From NCBI GenBank assembly GCA_947254895.1, contig CAMYEY010000010.1:1-26241 (forward strand): a DNA stretch of 26,241 nt, read 5' to 3'. The DNA comes from an uncultured Clostridia bacterium (GTDB lineage: Bacteria; Bacillota; Clostridia; Saccharofermentanales; DTU023). The position numbers were made by a program, and so were the translations under genes. A model generated the notes under the pieces. That model did not search any database. It saw only the letters and a program-made list of their open reading frames with translations, and was not told the origin of the DNA. Below are positions 6,963 to 14,083 of the stretch, piece by piece; position 1 is the first letter of the stretch; every line of letters begins with the position of its first letter.

Positions 6963-8942
6963 TCAACCAACACTTGCCCCTGCTTCGATAGCATCATCGA
7001 CTAAGAGGAGCTTGAGACCGCCATCTGCATTTTCCGCAGAGAGCAGCATACCGCTAGACTCAATACCAAAAATCTTCCGAGTGGGCAGGTTGGCGATCAG
7101 AACAACGTTCTTATTAACCAAGTCTGCCGGCTGGTAGTATTTAGCTATGCCGGAAACAATAGTCCTCTTTTCTTGGCCTAGGTCCAACTTGAATTTTAGG
7201 AGCTTATCTGCCCCTTCCACTTTTTCACATTCAAGAATCCGCCCCACCCTGAGGTCCATTTTACAAAAATCGTCAAAACTGACCTCCGGTTTTTGTGGGT
7301 GGTCGGCTTCAGCCTCTGACATGCCTAGCTGTTCATCCAGTTTCCGACTCAACTCTTTAAACTTAACCATGCTCTCTTCAGGATCTATCCTGGGGAAAAT
7401 CGCTTGACTCTTTTGTAAAGGCAGGCCGGTGGGGTATTTTCCTGTCAAGCTGGCCATCTGCCAGTCAATGTTACACTTTTGATTGTAGGACAGGTTCAAG
7501 CCCAAGGCCTGGAAGATTTTATCTGTCGTTTCCGGCATAAAGGGGGCCAGCATTACAGCTAGGCGACGGAGGCCGTCAGCCAACTGGTAGAGAACCTCAG
7601 CTAAACGTGCCTTTTGGTCTGGATCCTTAGCTAGAACCCAAGGCATGGTTTGATCGATATATTTATTGAGGCGGCCCACTAAATCCCAAATTTTATTGAG
7701 AACATCAGATAGGCGGAGCTCAACAAAGTCTGTTTGAATTTCCTCATAAACCCGGTCAGCCAAGTCACAGACTTCCCGGTCCAGGTCCTCTGACTTCCGG
7801 TCTACAGGTAAACCTTCAGGGAAGTACTTGATGATCATGCTGGCCGTCCGAGAGACAAGGTTGCCCAGGTCATTGGCCAGGTCCGAATTGATCCTCCCCT
7901 GGAGAGCTTCATTCGAAAAATTTCCATCTTGACCAAATGTGATCTCCCTAAGCAGGAAGTAGCGGATCGGATCAACACCATAGAGGTCACACAAGACAAC
8001 GGGGTCAACCATGTGCTTCTCTTGGCTCCCGCTGAGCTTGGACTTAGAGAGCTTGCCGCCTTTCATCAAGAGCCAGCCATGGCCAAAGACCTGCTTGGGG
8101 AGTTCAACCCCCAAGGCCAGGAGGATGATCGGCCAAATAATGGTATGGAAACGGACGATATCCTTACCAACCAAGTGGACATCGGCCGGCCAGTACTTAG
8201 CCAGGTCTTCTGTCTCGTCGGGATAGCCTAGGGCGGTCAGGTAGTTGCAAACTGCATCAAACCAAACATAGATGACATGTTTTTCATTAAAGGGTACCGG
8301 CACTCCCCAGTCAAAGGAGGTTCTTGATACAGCCAGATCATCCAGACCGGGTTTCAAAAAATTATTGACCATTTCTTTGGTCCTGGTAGCTGGCTGGATA
8401 AAGTCCGGGTGGCTTTCAATGTATTTCAGCAGGGTGTCCTGGTATTTGGACATCCGGAAAAAGTAAGATTCTTCTTTTGTTTTATGAACTTCTCGGCCAC
8501 AGTCAGGGCACTTACCATCAACCAGCTGGGTATCTGTCCAGAAGGACTCGCAGGGGGTACAGTAGTTCCCTTCATACTCACCTAAATAAATATCACCCTG
8601 GTCATATAGTTTCTTAAAAATCTTTTGGACGGCGGCTACATGGTAGTCATCGGTTGTCCTAATAAACCTATCATAGGAAACGTTAAGTAGACCCCAAAGA
8701 TCCTTGATTCCGACAACCATCTGGTCAACATAGGCCTGGGGCGAAAGTCCGGCTTTTTCGGCCGCCTCTTGCAGCTTTTGCCCATGCTCGTCAGTTCCGG
8801 TCAAGAACATGACATCCTCACCCTTTAACCTATGGTAACGGGCCACTGCATCGGCTGCTACCGTCGTATAAGAGTTTCCTATGGTCAAACGTCCACTAGG
8901 ATAGTAGATGGGAGTAGTAATGTAAAAAGTCTTTTTGGTCAC
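6963..8942 (-). CDS. metG: Methionyl-tRNA synthetase with C-terminal tRNA-binding domain
   Basis: Charges tRNA-Met in the cytoplasm. The 659 residues show a Rossmann catalytic domain, a four-Cys zinc knuckle (C128, C131, C145, C148), conserved FLTGTDEHGQK (46-56), VHLVGKDIVRFHTIIWP (255-271), the anticodon-binding helical domain, and a C-terminal Trbp111-like tRNA-binding domain (from about 555, DFCKMDLRVGRILECEKVEG). Two signatures differ from the textbook form: the HIGH position reads TIGN (20-23), and KMSKS reads KLSKS (297-301) followed by an extra segment LSGSQEKH (303-310) before MVDP where many homologues have GN. The start is GTG with AGGAGG six bases upstream. A promoter lies at 8991-9020. 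First gene of metG-tatD. Confidence 0.96.
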   Translation of the reverse strand: MTKKTFYITTPIYYPSGRLTIGNSYTTVAADAVARYHRLKGEDVMFLTGTDEHGQKLQEAAEKAGLSPQAYVDQMVVGIKDLWGLLNVSYDRFIRTTDDYHVAAVQKIFKKLYDQGDIYLGEYEGNYCTPCESFWTDTQLVDGKCPDCGREVHKTKEESYFFRMSKYQDTLLKYIESHPDFIQPATRTKEMVNNFLKPGLDDLAVSRTSFDWGVPVPFNEKHVIYVWFDAVCNYLTALGYPDETEDLAKYWPADVHLVGKDIVRFHTIIWPIILLALGVELPKQVFGHGWLLMKGGKLSKSKLSGSQEKHMVDPVVLCDLYGVDPIRYFLLREITFGQDGNFSNEALQGRINSDLANDLGNLVSRTASMIIKYFPEGLPVDRKSEDLDREVCDLADRVYEEIQTDFVELRLSDVLNKIWDLVGRLNKYIDQTMPWVLAKDPDQKARLAEVLYQLADGLRRLAVMLAPFMPETTDKIFQALGLNLSYNQKCNIDWQMASLTGKYPTGLPLQKSQAIFPRIDPEESMVKFKELSRKLDEQLGMSEAEADHPQKPEVSFDDFCKMDLRVGRILECEKVEGADKLLKFKLDLGQEKRTIVSGIAKYYQPADLVNKNVVLIANLPTRKIFGIESSGMLLSAENADGGLKLLLVDDAIEAGASVG

Positions 8943-8967
8943 TTACGGCCTCCTGAAAATTATTTTG

Positions 8968-8994
8968 TAATGCACTTCATCACAGGCTGCATTA
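8968..8994. repeat. 7-base inverted repeat at the metG promoter start region
   Basis: TAATGCA (8968-8974) and TGCATTA (8988-8994) are separated by 13 bases; the right arm overlaps the -10 box of the metG promoter, so the dyad covers the expected transcription start. It could be an operator or a short 5' leader hairpin. Function unknown. Confidence 0.45.
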
Positions 8995-9020
8995 TAGTCT
9001 ATTTAAGCAAAATATCGCAA
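8991..9020 (-). promoter_or_regulatory. Sigma-70/SigA-type promoter of metG-tatD
   Basis: On the minus strand: -35 TTGCGA (9015-9020), 18-base spacer, -10 TATAAT (8991-8996), within the 90-base gap between speB and metG. The leader to the GTG start is only about 40 bases, too short for a T-box or SAM riboswitch. Confidence 0.7.
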
Positions 9021-9032
9021 CGGCAAGGGGTT

Positions 9033-9878
9033 TTAGTCAGAGATAAAGAGCATCTCACGCAAAACCTTACAAGCAGCTTGCGAAGAAATTCCGGAACTAT
9101 CATAGGGCGGAGAAAGTTCCACCAAGTCAAAGGCAACGATATTGAGTCCCTTAAGTTGGGCAAGTCCGGTCAACAGTTCTTTAAAGGTCACTCCGCCAGG
9201 CTCCGGGGTGCCCGTCCCGGGGAAAAATGCTGGATCTAAAACATCAAGGTCAATAGTCACATAAACCGGTGTTTCCGCCAACTTTTCCTTGAGATCAACC
9301 ATAGCCGAGAGGTCAAAGGGATGGAAGTCTAAGTGGGATTTAGCAAATTGAAATTCTTCTTGAAGTCCCGACCGGATACCATAAGAATGGATGCGACCGA
9401 GGCCCAAGAGGTCATAGCAGTGCCGGATCACCGTGGCATGGGACAAGCTTTCTCCCAAATATTCCGTTCTCAAGTCTGTGTGGGCATCAAGGTGGATAAG
9501 TTCCAAATTGGGGTAAACCGTCCTAGCTGCCTTGACAGCCCCTAAGGTCAAAAGGTGCTCTCCCCCGATCATCACGGGGATTTTACCTAGCTCAAGAAGG
9601 TCAAGGCTTTGTTTTTCAACCAAGTCCAGGACCCGTTTTGGGTTACCAAAGGGGAGGTCCAGGTCCCCTATATCAGCCACTTTAAGTTCTGCCAGATCTC
9701 GGTCTTGGTAAGGGCTGTAACTCTCCAAATTGATAGCATCAATCCGCATGAGACCAGGGGCAAAGCGGGTGCCCGGACGGTTGGAAGTCGTCCCATCAAA
9801 AGGGGCCCCAAAGATCACCTGCTTAGCTTCAGCAAGTGGGGTCTCAAAATCAAAATATTTACTATGTCTTGCCAGCAT
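9033..9878 (-). CDS. speB: Agmatinase (agmatine ureohydrolase)
   Basis: Hydrolyses agmatine to putrescine and urea with a binuclear Mn site. The 281 residues include all arginase-superfamily metal ligands: GGEH (H108), DAHTD (D131, H133, D135) and IDLDVLD (D210, D212). SHATVIRH (about 146-153), and GTGTPEPGG later, match the agmatinase branch rather than arginase. The ATG at 9878 has AGGAGG about five bases upstream, and that site overlaps the speE stop region, so the two are probably co-translated. Together with the decarboxylase, SpeE and SpeD upstream it completes a polyamine operon, which makes agmatine the likely substrate; formally, specificity among ureohydrolases is inferred from context. 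Confidence 0.93.
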   Translation of the reverse strand: MLARHSKYFDFETPLAEAKQVIFGAPFDGTTSNRPGTRFAPGLMRIDAINLESYSPYQDRDLAELKVADIGDLDLPFGNPKRVLDLVEKQSLDLLELGKIPVMIGGEHLLTLGAVKAARTVYPNLELIHLDAHTDLRTEYLGESLSHATVIRHCYDLLGLGRIHSYGIRSGLQEEFQFAKSHLDFHPFDLSAMVDLKEKLAETPVYVTIDLDVLDPAFFPGTGTPEPGGVTFKELLTGLAQLKGLNIVAFDLVELSPPYDSSGISSQAACKVLREMLFISD

Positions 9879-9887
9879 CTTGTCCTC

Positions 9888-10733
9888 CTAAAGTTTTCCT
9901 ATCAGGGCCAAAACATAATTGGGGAGTGCAAAACTCCCAAGGTGAAGCTTGGTATTATAGTAGTAAGTTTCCAGCCCCAGGGCCTGCCAAGCTTCCGCTT
10001 TGAGGTCTTGGACCGGGTCTAAGGCCTTGGACATAAAGCCGAAAAGCCAGTGACCAGAAGGATAAGTCGGAATATGAGCCTGGTAAAGCTTCACCACAGG
10101 AAAAATTGATTCCGTCTTGGCAAAGGTCGATTTGACCTCAAGGGCGTCCTCCTCATAGAAGGGGCTTTCATGTTGGTTAACCAGGATACCCCGATCTCCC
10201 AAAATTCCATAACAATTACCGTAAAACTCTCTGGTAAAAAGGCTCTCGCCGGGACCAAAGGGGTCGGTAGAATCCACGATAATCAAGTCATAAGTCTGAT
10301 CTGTGGTTCTTACATACTTGAGGCCATCGGCAATGATCAGGCTAAAACGGGGATCATCAAAGGCTGAAGCCAAGTGGGGAAGGTATTCACGGCTGAGCCT
10401 GGGAACAAGCTCATCAATCTCCACCATATCAATCTTGCGGATTGTCTCATAGCGAGCCAACTCCCTCAGGGCACCCCCATCCCCTCCACCTATAATCAGC
10501 ACATCTTTGATCTCCGGATTAACAGCCATAGCAACATGGGTAATCATTTCATGGTAAATCCGTTCATCCTTTTCCGTCAGCATGACCCGCTCGTCCATAA
10601 CCAGGACGCGGCCAAAGTCTTCCGTATCGTAGATGTCAATTTTTTGAAATTCACTATAGGTTGAAATAAGGGGTTTAACCTTAAAACTAAAGCAAACATC
10701 ATCGGTATGCCGCTCACTAAAGAAGATACTCAT
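9888..10733 (-). CDS. speE: Spermidine synthase (polyamine aminopropyltransferase)
   Basis: Transfers an aminopropyl group from decarboxylated S-adenosylmethionine to putrescine to make spermidine. From the chosen start it has 281 residues. The dcSAM-binding loop is GGGDGGALRE (82-91), an acidic ribose ligand is at E105, ADG at 135-137, and the catalytic DSTDPFGPG at 154-162. ATG 10733 gives the normal family start (SIFFSERHTDDVCFSFKV) and has GAGGAG a few bases upstream; the frame extends to an ATG at 10769 with a poorer site. Sits between speA and speB. Members of this family can accept other diamines; the agmatine-putrescine route encoded next to it supports putrescine here. Confidence 0.94.
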   Translation of the reverse strand: MSIFFSERHTDDVCFSFKVKPLISTYSEFQKIDIYDTEDFGRVLVMDERVMLTEKDERIYHEMITHVAMAVNPEIKDVLIIGGGDGGALRELARYETIRKIDMVEIDELVPRLSREYLPHLASAFDDPRFSLIIADGLKYVRTTDQTYDLIIVDSTDPFGPGESLFTREFYGNCYGILGDRGILVNQHESPFYEEDALEVKSTFAKTESIFPVVKLYQAHIPTYPSGHWLFGFMSKALDPVQDLKAEAWQALGLETYYYNTKLHLGSFALPNYVLALIGKL

Positions 10734-10804
10734 AAACTCCTCTGTTTTCTTGGGCCACTTGCAGCCCATGATTCATCCAACTTTAAATAATAAAAGCTTA
10801 ACCA

Positions 10805-10819
10805 AGAGCTTTTTGCTCT
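10805..10819. repeat. Short hairpin in the speA-speE gap
   Basis: AGAGC and GCTCT flank five T residues (plus orientation) in the 93-base gap between speA and speE. Five base pairs with an A-rich loop on the transcript and no U-tract, so at most an mRNA stability or weak attenuation element. Confidence 0.3.
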
Positions 10820-10826
10820 CACTAGG

Positions 10827-12296
10827 CTATTCAGCTAAAACATTCAACTTCTCAATATTGAGGTCTTCTGCCCCTGTCATGGAAGATCCCTTGGCCTTAG
10901 CACAACGGATATAATCCAAGACTTCCGGTGTAACCTCCTCGCCCGGAGCAATAATAGGAATGCCGGGAGGATAGCACATGACAAATTCCGTGCAGATTTT
11001 ACCGAGGGTCTGTTCAATGGGGAGCTGGACTGACTTGGCATAAAAAGCCCTATCCGGTGAAACAACGACCTTAGGTCGAATATACTCGCTAAAACTGAGT
11101 TCTCGTGAATCCTTGCCCCCATAACGTCTTTTGATGTCCGCCAGGGCCGCCAGCAACCTCTCGATGGCAACCGGTCGGTCACCTATTGAGAGAATAGCCA
11201 AAAAGTTACCCAGGTCTCCGAACTCCACCTGGATATCATACTCATCACGTAAAATATCGTAGACTTCAATACCTGCTAAGCCCAGTTTGGAGGTATGGAC
11301 AGAGAGCTTCGTTTTATCAAAGGCATAGAAAGCATCACCGTCGCCATCCTGTTCTGAAAAGGCATAAAAGTCACCTATTTGGTTAATCTCATGTCGGGCA
11401 TACTGGGCATATTCCAGAACCCGGCGATAGATCTGGTCTCCTTTGAGGGCCAGATAACGGCGGGTAATATCCAGGGATGAAAGGAGAAGGTAGGAGGATG
11501 AGGTGGTCAGACTGAGGTTGATGATTTGCCTGATATAGCCCTGGTCATCCTTCATGCCCGGTCCGGTCAAAAGTAAAGAGCTTTGGGTCAGGGACCCGCC
11601 CGTTTTATGGGTGCTGACGGCTGCCATATCTGCCCCTGCCGCCATGGCCGAGATAGGTGAAAAATCCGAAAAATAAAAATGAGTCCCGTGGGCTTCATCA
11701 ACCAAGACCTTCATGCCAGCAGCATGGCCCAGCTTTACAATTTCTTCAAGTTTAGGACAAACGCCATAGTAGGTTGGATTATTAACCAAGATAGCCTGGG
11801 CATCAGGGTTCTCCTTGATCGCCTGTTGAACTGATCCGACTGACATGCCCAGAGGGATCCCTAACTGGTCATTGACACCGGGATCGACATAGACCGGCTT
11901 AGCCTTGGCCAAAATCAAGGCGTTGATAGCTGAACGGTGGACATTCCGGGGCATGATGATCTTCTCTCCCGGACTGACCGTCGCCATGACCATGGCTTGG
12001 ACAGCTGAGCTGGTCCCATTTGTCATAAAAAAGCAGGAATAGGCCCCAAAGGCATCAGCAGCAAGCTCTTCTGCTTCCTTTATGACACTAACCGGGTGGA
12101 TCAGATTGTCCAACATCTTCATGGAATTAACATCAACAGAAAGAGCTGCCTTTCCTAAAAAGCTTGTCAATTCCGGATTGCCCCTCCCCTGTTTGTGGCC
12201 AGGTACATCAAAAGAAACCATCCGGGTATTACGGTAGTTTGTCAACGCTTCGTAAATAGGGGCTTGTCTTTGGTCCAGATTATATTCTCTAGCCAT
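10827..12296 (-). CDS. speA: Orn/Lys/Arg decarboxylase family protein, probable biosynthetic arginine decarboxylase
   Basis: PLP-dependent, fold-type I decarboxylase of the group that includes Bacillus SpeA. The 489 residues show an N-terminal DVPGHKQG (30-37), TNGTSSAVQ (92-100, phosphate-binding loop), H120 that stacks on PLP, VDEAHGTHF (199-207) and the Schiff-base lysine K231 in STHKTGGSLTQSS. A C-terminal domain (about 380-489) with MCYPPGIPIIAPGE is typical of the family. The ATG at 12296 overlaps the speD stop by eight bases, indicating coupling. Arginine is favoured over lysine or ornithine because speB (agmatinase) is in the same operon; sequence alone does not settle this. Confidence 0.92.
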   Translation of the reverse strand: MAREYNLDQRQAPIYEALTNYRNTRMVSFDVPGHKQGRGNPELTSFLGKAALSVDVNSMKMLDNLIHPVSVIKEAEELAADAFGAYSCFFMTNGTSSAVQAMVMATVSPGEKIIMPRNVHRSAINALILAKAKPVYVDPGVNDQLGIPLGMSVGSVQQAIKENPDAQAILVNNPTYYGVCPKLEEIVKLGHAAGMKVLVDEAHGTHFYFSDFSPISAMAAGADMAAVSTHKTGGSLTQSSLLLTGPGMKDDQGYIRQIINLSLTTSSSYLLLSSLDITRRYLALKGDQIYRRVLEYAQYARHEINQIGDFYAFSEQDGDGDAFYAFDKTKLSVHTSKLGLAGIEVYDILRDEYDIQVEFGDLGNFLAILSIGDRPVAIERLLAALADIKRRYGGKDSRELSFSEYIRPKVVVSPDRAFYAKSVQLPIEQTLGKICTEFVMCYPPGIPIIAPGEEVTPEVLDYIRCAKAKGSSMTGAEDLNIEKLNVLAE

Positions 12297-13089
12297 AAAT
12301 ATTCATCCCGCTATAGATTTCTATCATCTCTTTTTTAATAGACTGACTGATTGCTTTTTTTCTACCATCTGACAGGTCTTTGTATTTTTGAGCAAAGAGA
12401 TAGCGTGGTAGGTCAATTTCTTTCAGCATCATCTTGGTATGAAAAAGATTAGCCTGGTAAACGTTAATATCAGTCGCATCATAGGCCTCTAGGGTTGAAT
12501 CGGCTATATAATCTTGGATCGAGCTGATATCGTGGTCAATAAAAATCTTTTTACCATCTTGGTCTCTAGTAAAACCTCTGACCCGATAGTCAAGCGTGAT
12601 AATATCAGATTCAAATTGTGAGATTAAAAAGTCCAGGGCATTTAGGGGAGAAACCTTACCACAGGTGGCAACATCTAAGTCTACCCTAAAGGTTGAAATA
12701 TCCTTATTGGGGTGGGTTTCCGGAAAAGTGTGGACGGTCAAGTGACTCTTATCCAAGTGGGCATGAACCAAACTTTCACCTTCCACCAAGCCCAAGTTAT
12801 TAGAAGCATCAACCAAATCGGGACTGAGACTATTTTCGGCCAGCAAGAGGTTGACTGAAGCTCCCTGAGGCTCATAATCTTGTTTAGAAATATTGAGGAC
12901 GTGGGCTCCAATCATATCGGTGACTTTGAGTAGAATGGCAGTCAACCGTTCCGAGTTATATTGTTCATCAATATAGGCCACATAGTCTTCTTTTTCTTTC
13001 TTAGAACCTGCAAAACAGATATCATAAATATTGAAACTCAGGCTCTTAGTCAGATTATTGAAGCCGTACAAGGATATTTTTTCTGCCAA
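12289..13089 (-). CDS. speD: S-adenosylmethionine decarboxylase proenzyme, E. coli type
   Basis: Makes decarboxylated SAM, the aminopropyl donor for SpeE. The 266-residue proenzyme follows the long E. coli-type SpeD (about 264 residues), not the short Bacillus/archaeal type: GFNNLTKSLSFNIYDICFAG (9-28), SKQDYEPQGASV (68-79), and the self-cleavage site HLDKSH with K114-S115, where Ser becomes the pyruvoyl group; TVHTFPETHP and ATCG (C143) follow. The start is TTG at 13089, supported by AGGAGG eight bases upstream. First gene of speD-speA-speE-speB; the 227-base region before it contains repeats that could be regulatory. Identification is firm. Confidence 0.95.
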   Translation of the reverse strand: MAEKISLYGFNNLTKSLSFNIYDICFAGSKKEKEDYVAYIDEQYNSERLTAILLKVTDMIGAHVLNISKQDYEPQGASVNLLLAENSLSPDLVDASNNLGLVEGESLVHAHLDKSHLTVHTFPETHPNKDISTFRVDLDVATCGKVSPLNALDFLISQFESDIITLDYRVRGFTRDQDGKKIFIDHDISSIQDYIADSTLEAYDATDINVYQANLFHTKMMLKEIDLPRYLFAQKYKDLSDGRKKAISQSIKKEMIEIYSGMNIYG

Positions 13090-13125
13090 CAGCTTACCCT
13101 CCTATTTTTAAATAAATTCATTCAG

Positions 13126-13153
13126 ATGTTAACACTTTATCTCTGTAAGTTAA
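13126..13153 (-). promoter_or_regulatory. Candidate promoter of the spe operon
   Basis: On the minus strand: TTAACT (13148-13153), 16-base spacer ending in TGT, and TAACAT (13126-13131) as an extended -10. Both hexamers match four of six consensus bases. It is the best candidate found near speD but is weak. Confidence 0.3.
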
Positions 13154-13169
13154 AGGTAAAATCTACTTA

Positions 13170-13199
13170 GCCTTGACCTCGGCCTAGGCCTTGACCTCG
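13170..13199. repeat. 12-base direct repeat in the speD upstream region
   Basis: GCCTTGACCTCG occurs at 13170-13181 and again at 13188-13199, a period of 18 bases, with a GGCCTAGGCC palindrome (13181-13190) bridging the two copies. It lies upstream of the candidate speD promoter in non-coding DNA. Confidence 0.55.
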
Positions 13200-13214
13200 A
13201 CTGGCAGGAAAATC

Positions 13215-13245
13215 AAGATCGTAACAATTTTAAAATTACCATCTT
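13215..13245. repeat. Imperfect inverted repeat in the folK-speD gap
   Basis: AAGATCGTAA (13215-13224) pairs with TTACCATCTT (13236-13245) with one mismatch in ten, around an AT-rich 11-base centre. Possible operator or leader hairpin for the spe operon; no U-tract follows, so not a convincing terminator for folK. Confidence 0.4.
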
Positions 13246-13316
13246 CCTGTAACTGTCATAAACAGAGCGAGGCTTCCTCCAGGTGATTTTTTAACAAGAC
13301 CTGTTACCTAGTAGCA

Positions 13317-14075
13317 TCAGTCTAACCGTTTTAGCTCCCTGATAGGGTCAAGGACAAAATCTCTTTCCCTGTAATAAGGATGAGGTATGATTAAGTCCGG
13401 ACTGTTAATTTCTAGGTCATCAAAAAAGATAATGTCGATATCGATGAGGCGCGGTCCCCATTTAACAATCCTTTTCCGACCCATCTCCTTTTCTATAGCC
13501 TGACACTGGCGCAGGAGTTTAAAGGGCGAACCTTGGTAGACTAATTCCACAGCAGCATTAACAAAGCTTGGCTGGTCTGTTTTACCCCAGGGTTCAGTTT
13601 GATAATAGGACGATTGACGAAGGTGACTAACTTCAGCCAGACTTTCCAACTGAGCAATAGCCTGGTCAAGTTGCTTCTCCGGCTCTCCCAAGTTACTACC
13701 CAAGCTAAGATAGACTAAATTATACTTTTTTCGTTTCAGCTTGATGGCCAATCGGCTTACACGACCCTTAGCTGTTTTTTGGTCCTTATATAGGGTCAAC
13801 TCAAGGGCAAGCATATCATGATCATAATCCAAGAGGCCGTCAGCCAAGTCTGAAGCCATAAGTTCCAAAGACTGGCTGACTTGAATACTGCCTAAGAAAT
13901 CTTTCAACCAAAGCTCCAGGTTTGCTGTTCGGTCGTTCTCTTTCAGCTCTTTTTTCCGATCCCGGTCAAAATAACCGTAATCCATATCGAGGTCTAAAGA
14001 CAAGCTCACCTGACCTGCTTCTTCTCCTAAAATTTGAGGGTCAAGTTCCAACCCTTGTATGATCACACTATGCAT
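13317..14075 (-). CDS. folK: FolB-like domain fused to HPPK (FolK, 6-hydroxymethyl-dihydropterin pyrophosphokinase)
   Basis: FolK transfers pyrophosphate from ATP to 6-hydroxymethyl-dihydropterin in folate synthesis. The HPPK domain covers about 117-252: SLGSNLG (124-130), TEPWG (160-164), QPSFVNAAVEL (168-178), KWGPRLIDIDI (205-215) with the Mg-binding Asp pair, and PHPYYRERDFVLDP (231-244). The first ~115 residues resemble dihydroneopterin aldolase (FolB) in pattern (IIQGLEL start, acidic mid-part, LELMASDLADGLL helix near 70-82, LTLYKDQK), but the VNY tyrosine region reads TANL and the basic C-terminal motif is eroded, so aldolase activity is doubtful. ATG 14075 has an AGGTGG site. Eight bases after the kinase-like gene, so a two-gene operon. 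No folP or folE is nearby. Confidence 0.9.
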   Translation of the reverse strand: MHSVIIQGLELDPQILGEEAGQVSLSLDLDMDYGYFDRDRKKELKENDRTANLELWLKDFLGSIQVSQSLELMASDLADGLLDYDHDMLALELTLYKDQKTAKGRVSRLAIKLKRKKYNLVYLSLGSNLGEPEKQLDQAIAQLESLAEVSHLRQSSYYQTEPWGKTDQPSFVNAAVELVYQGSPFKLLRQCQAIEKEMGRKRIVKWGPRLIDIDIIFFDDLEINSPDLIIPHPYYRERDFVLDPIRELKRLD

Positions 14076-14083
14076 TATCCCAC

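Noticed and set aside
8943..9032. T-box or SAM riboswitch before metG
   Set aside because: The gap is only 90 bases with a promoter inside; the leader is about 40 bases, too short for either RNA.
13260..13316. Terminator after folK
   Set aside because: The possible stem (AACA/TGTT) is only four base pairs and is followed by A rather than T on the transcribed strand.
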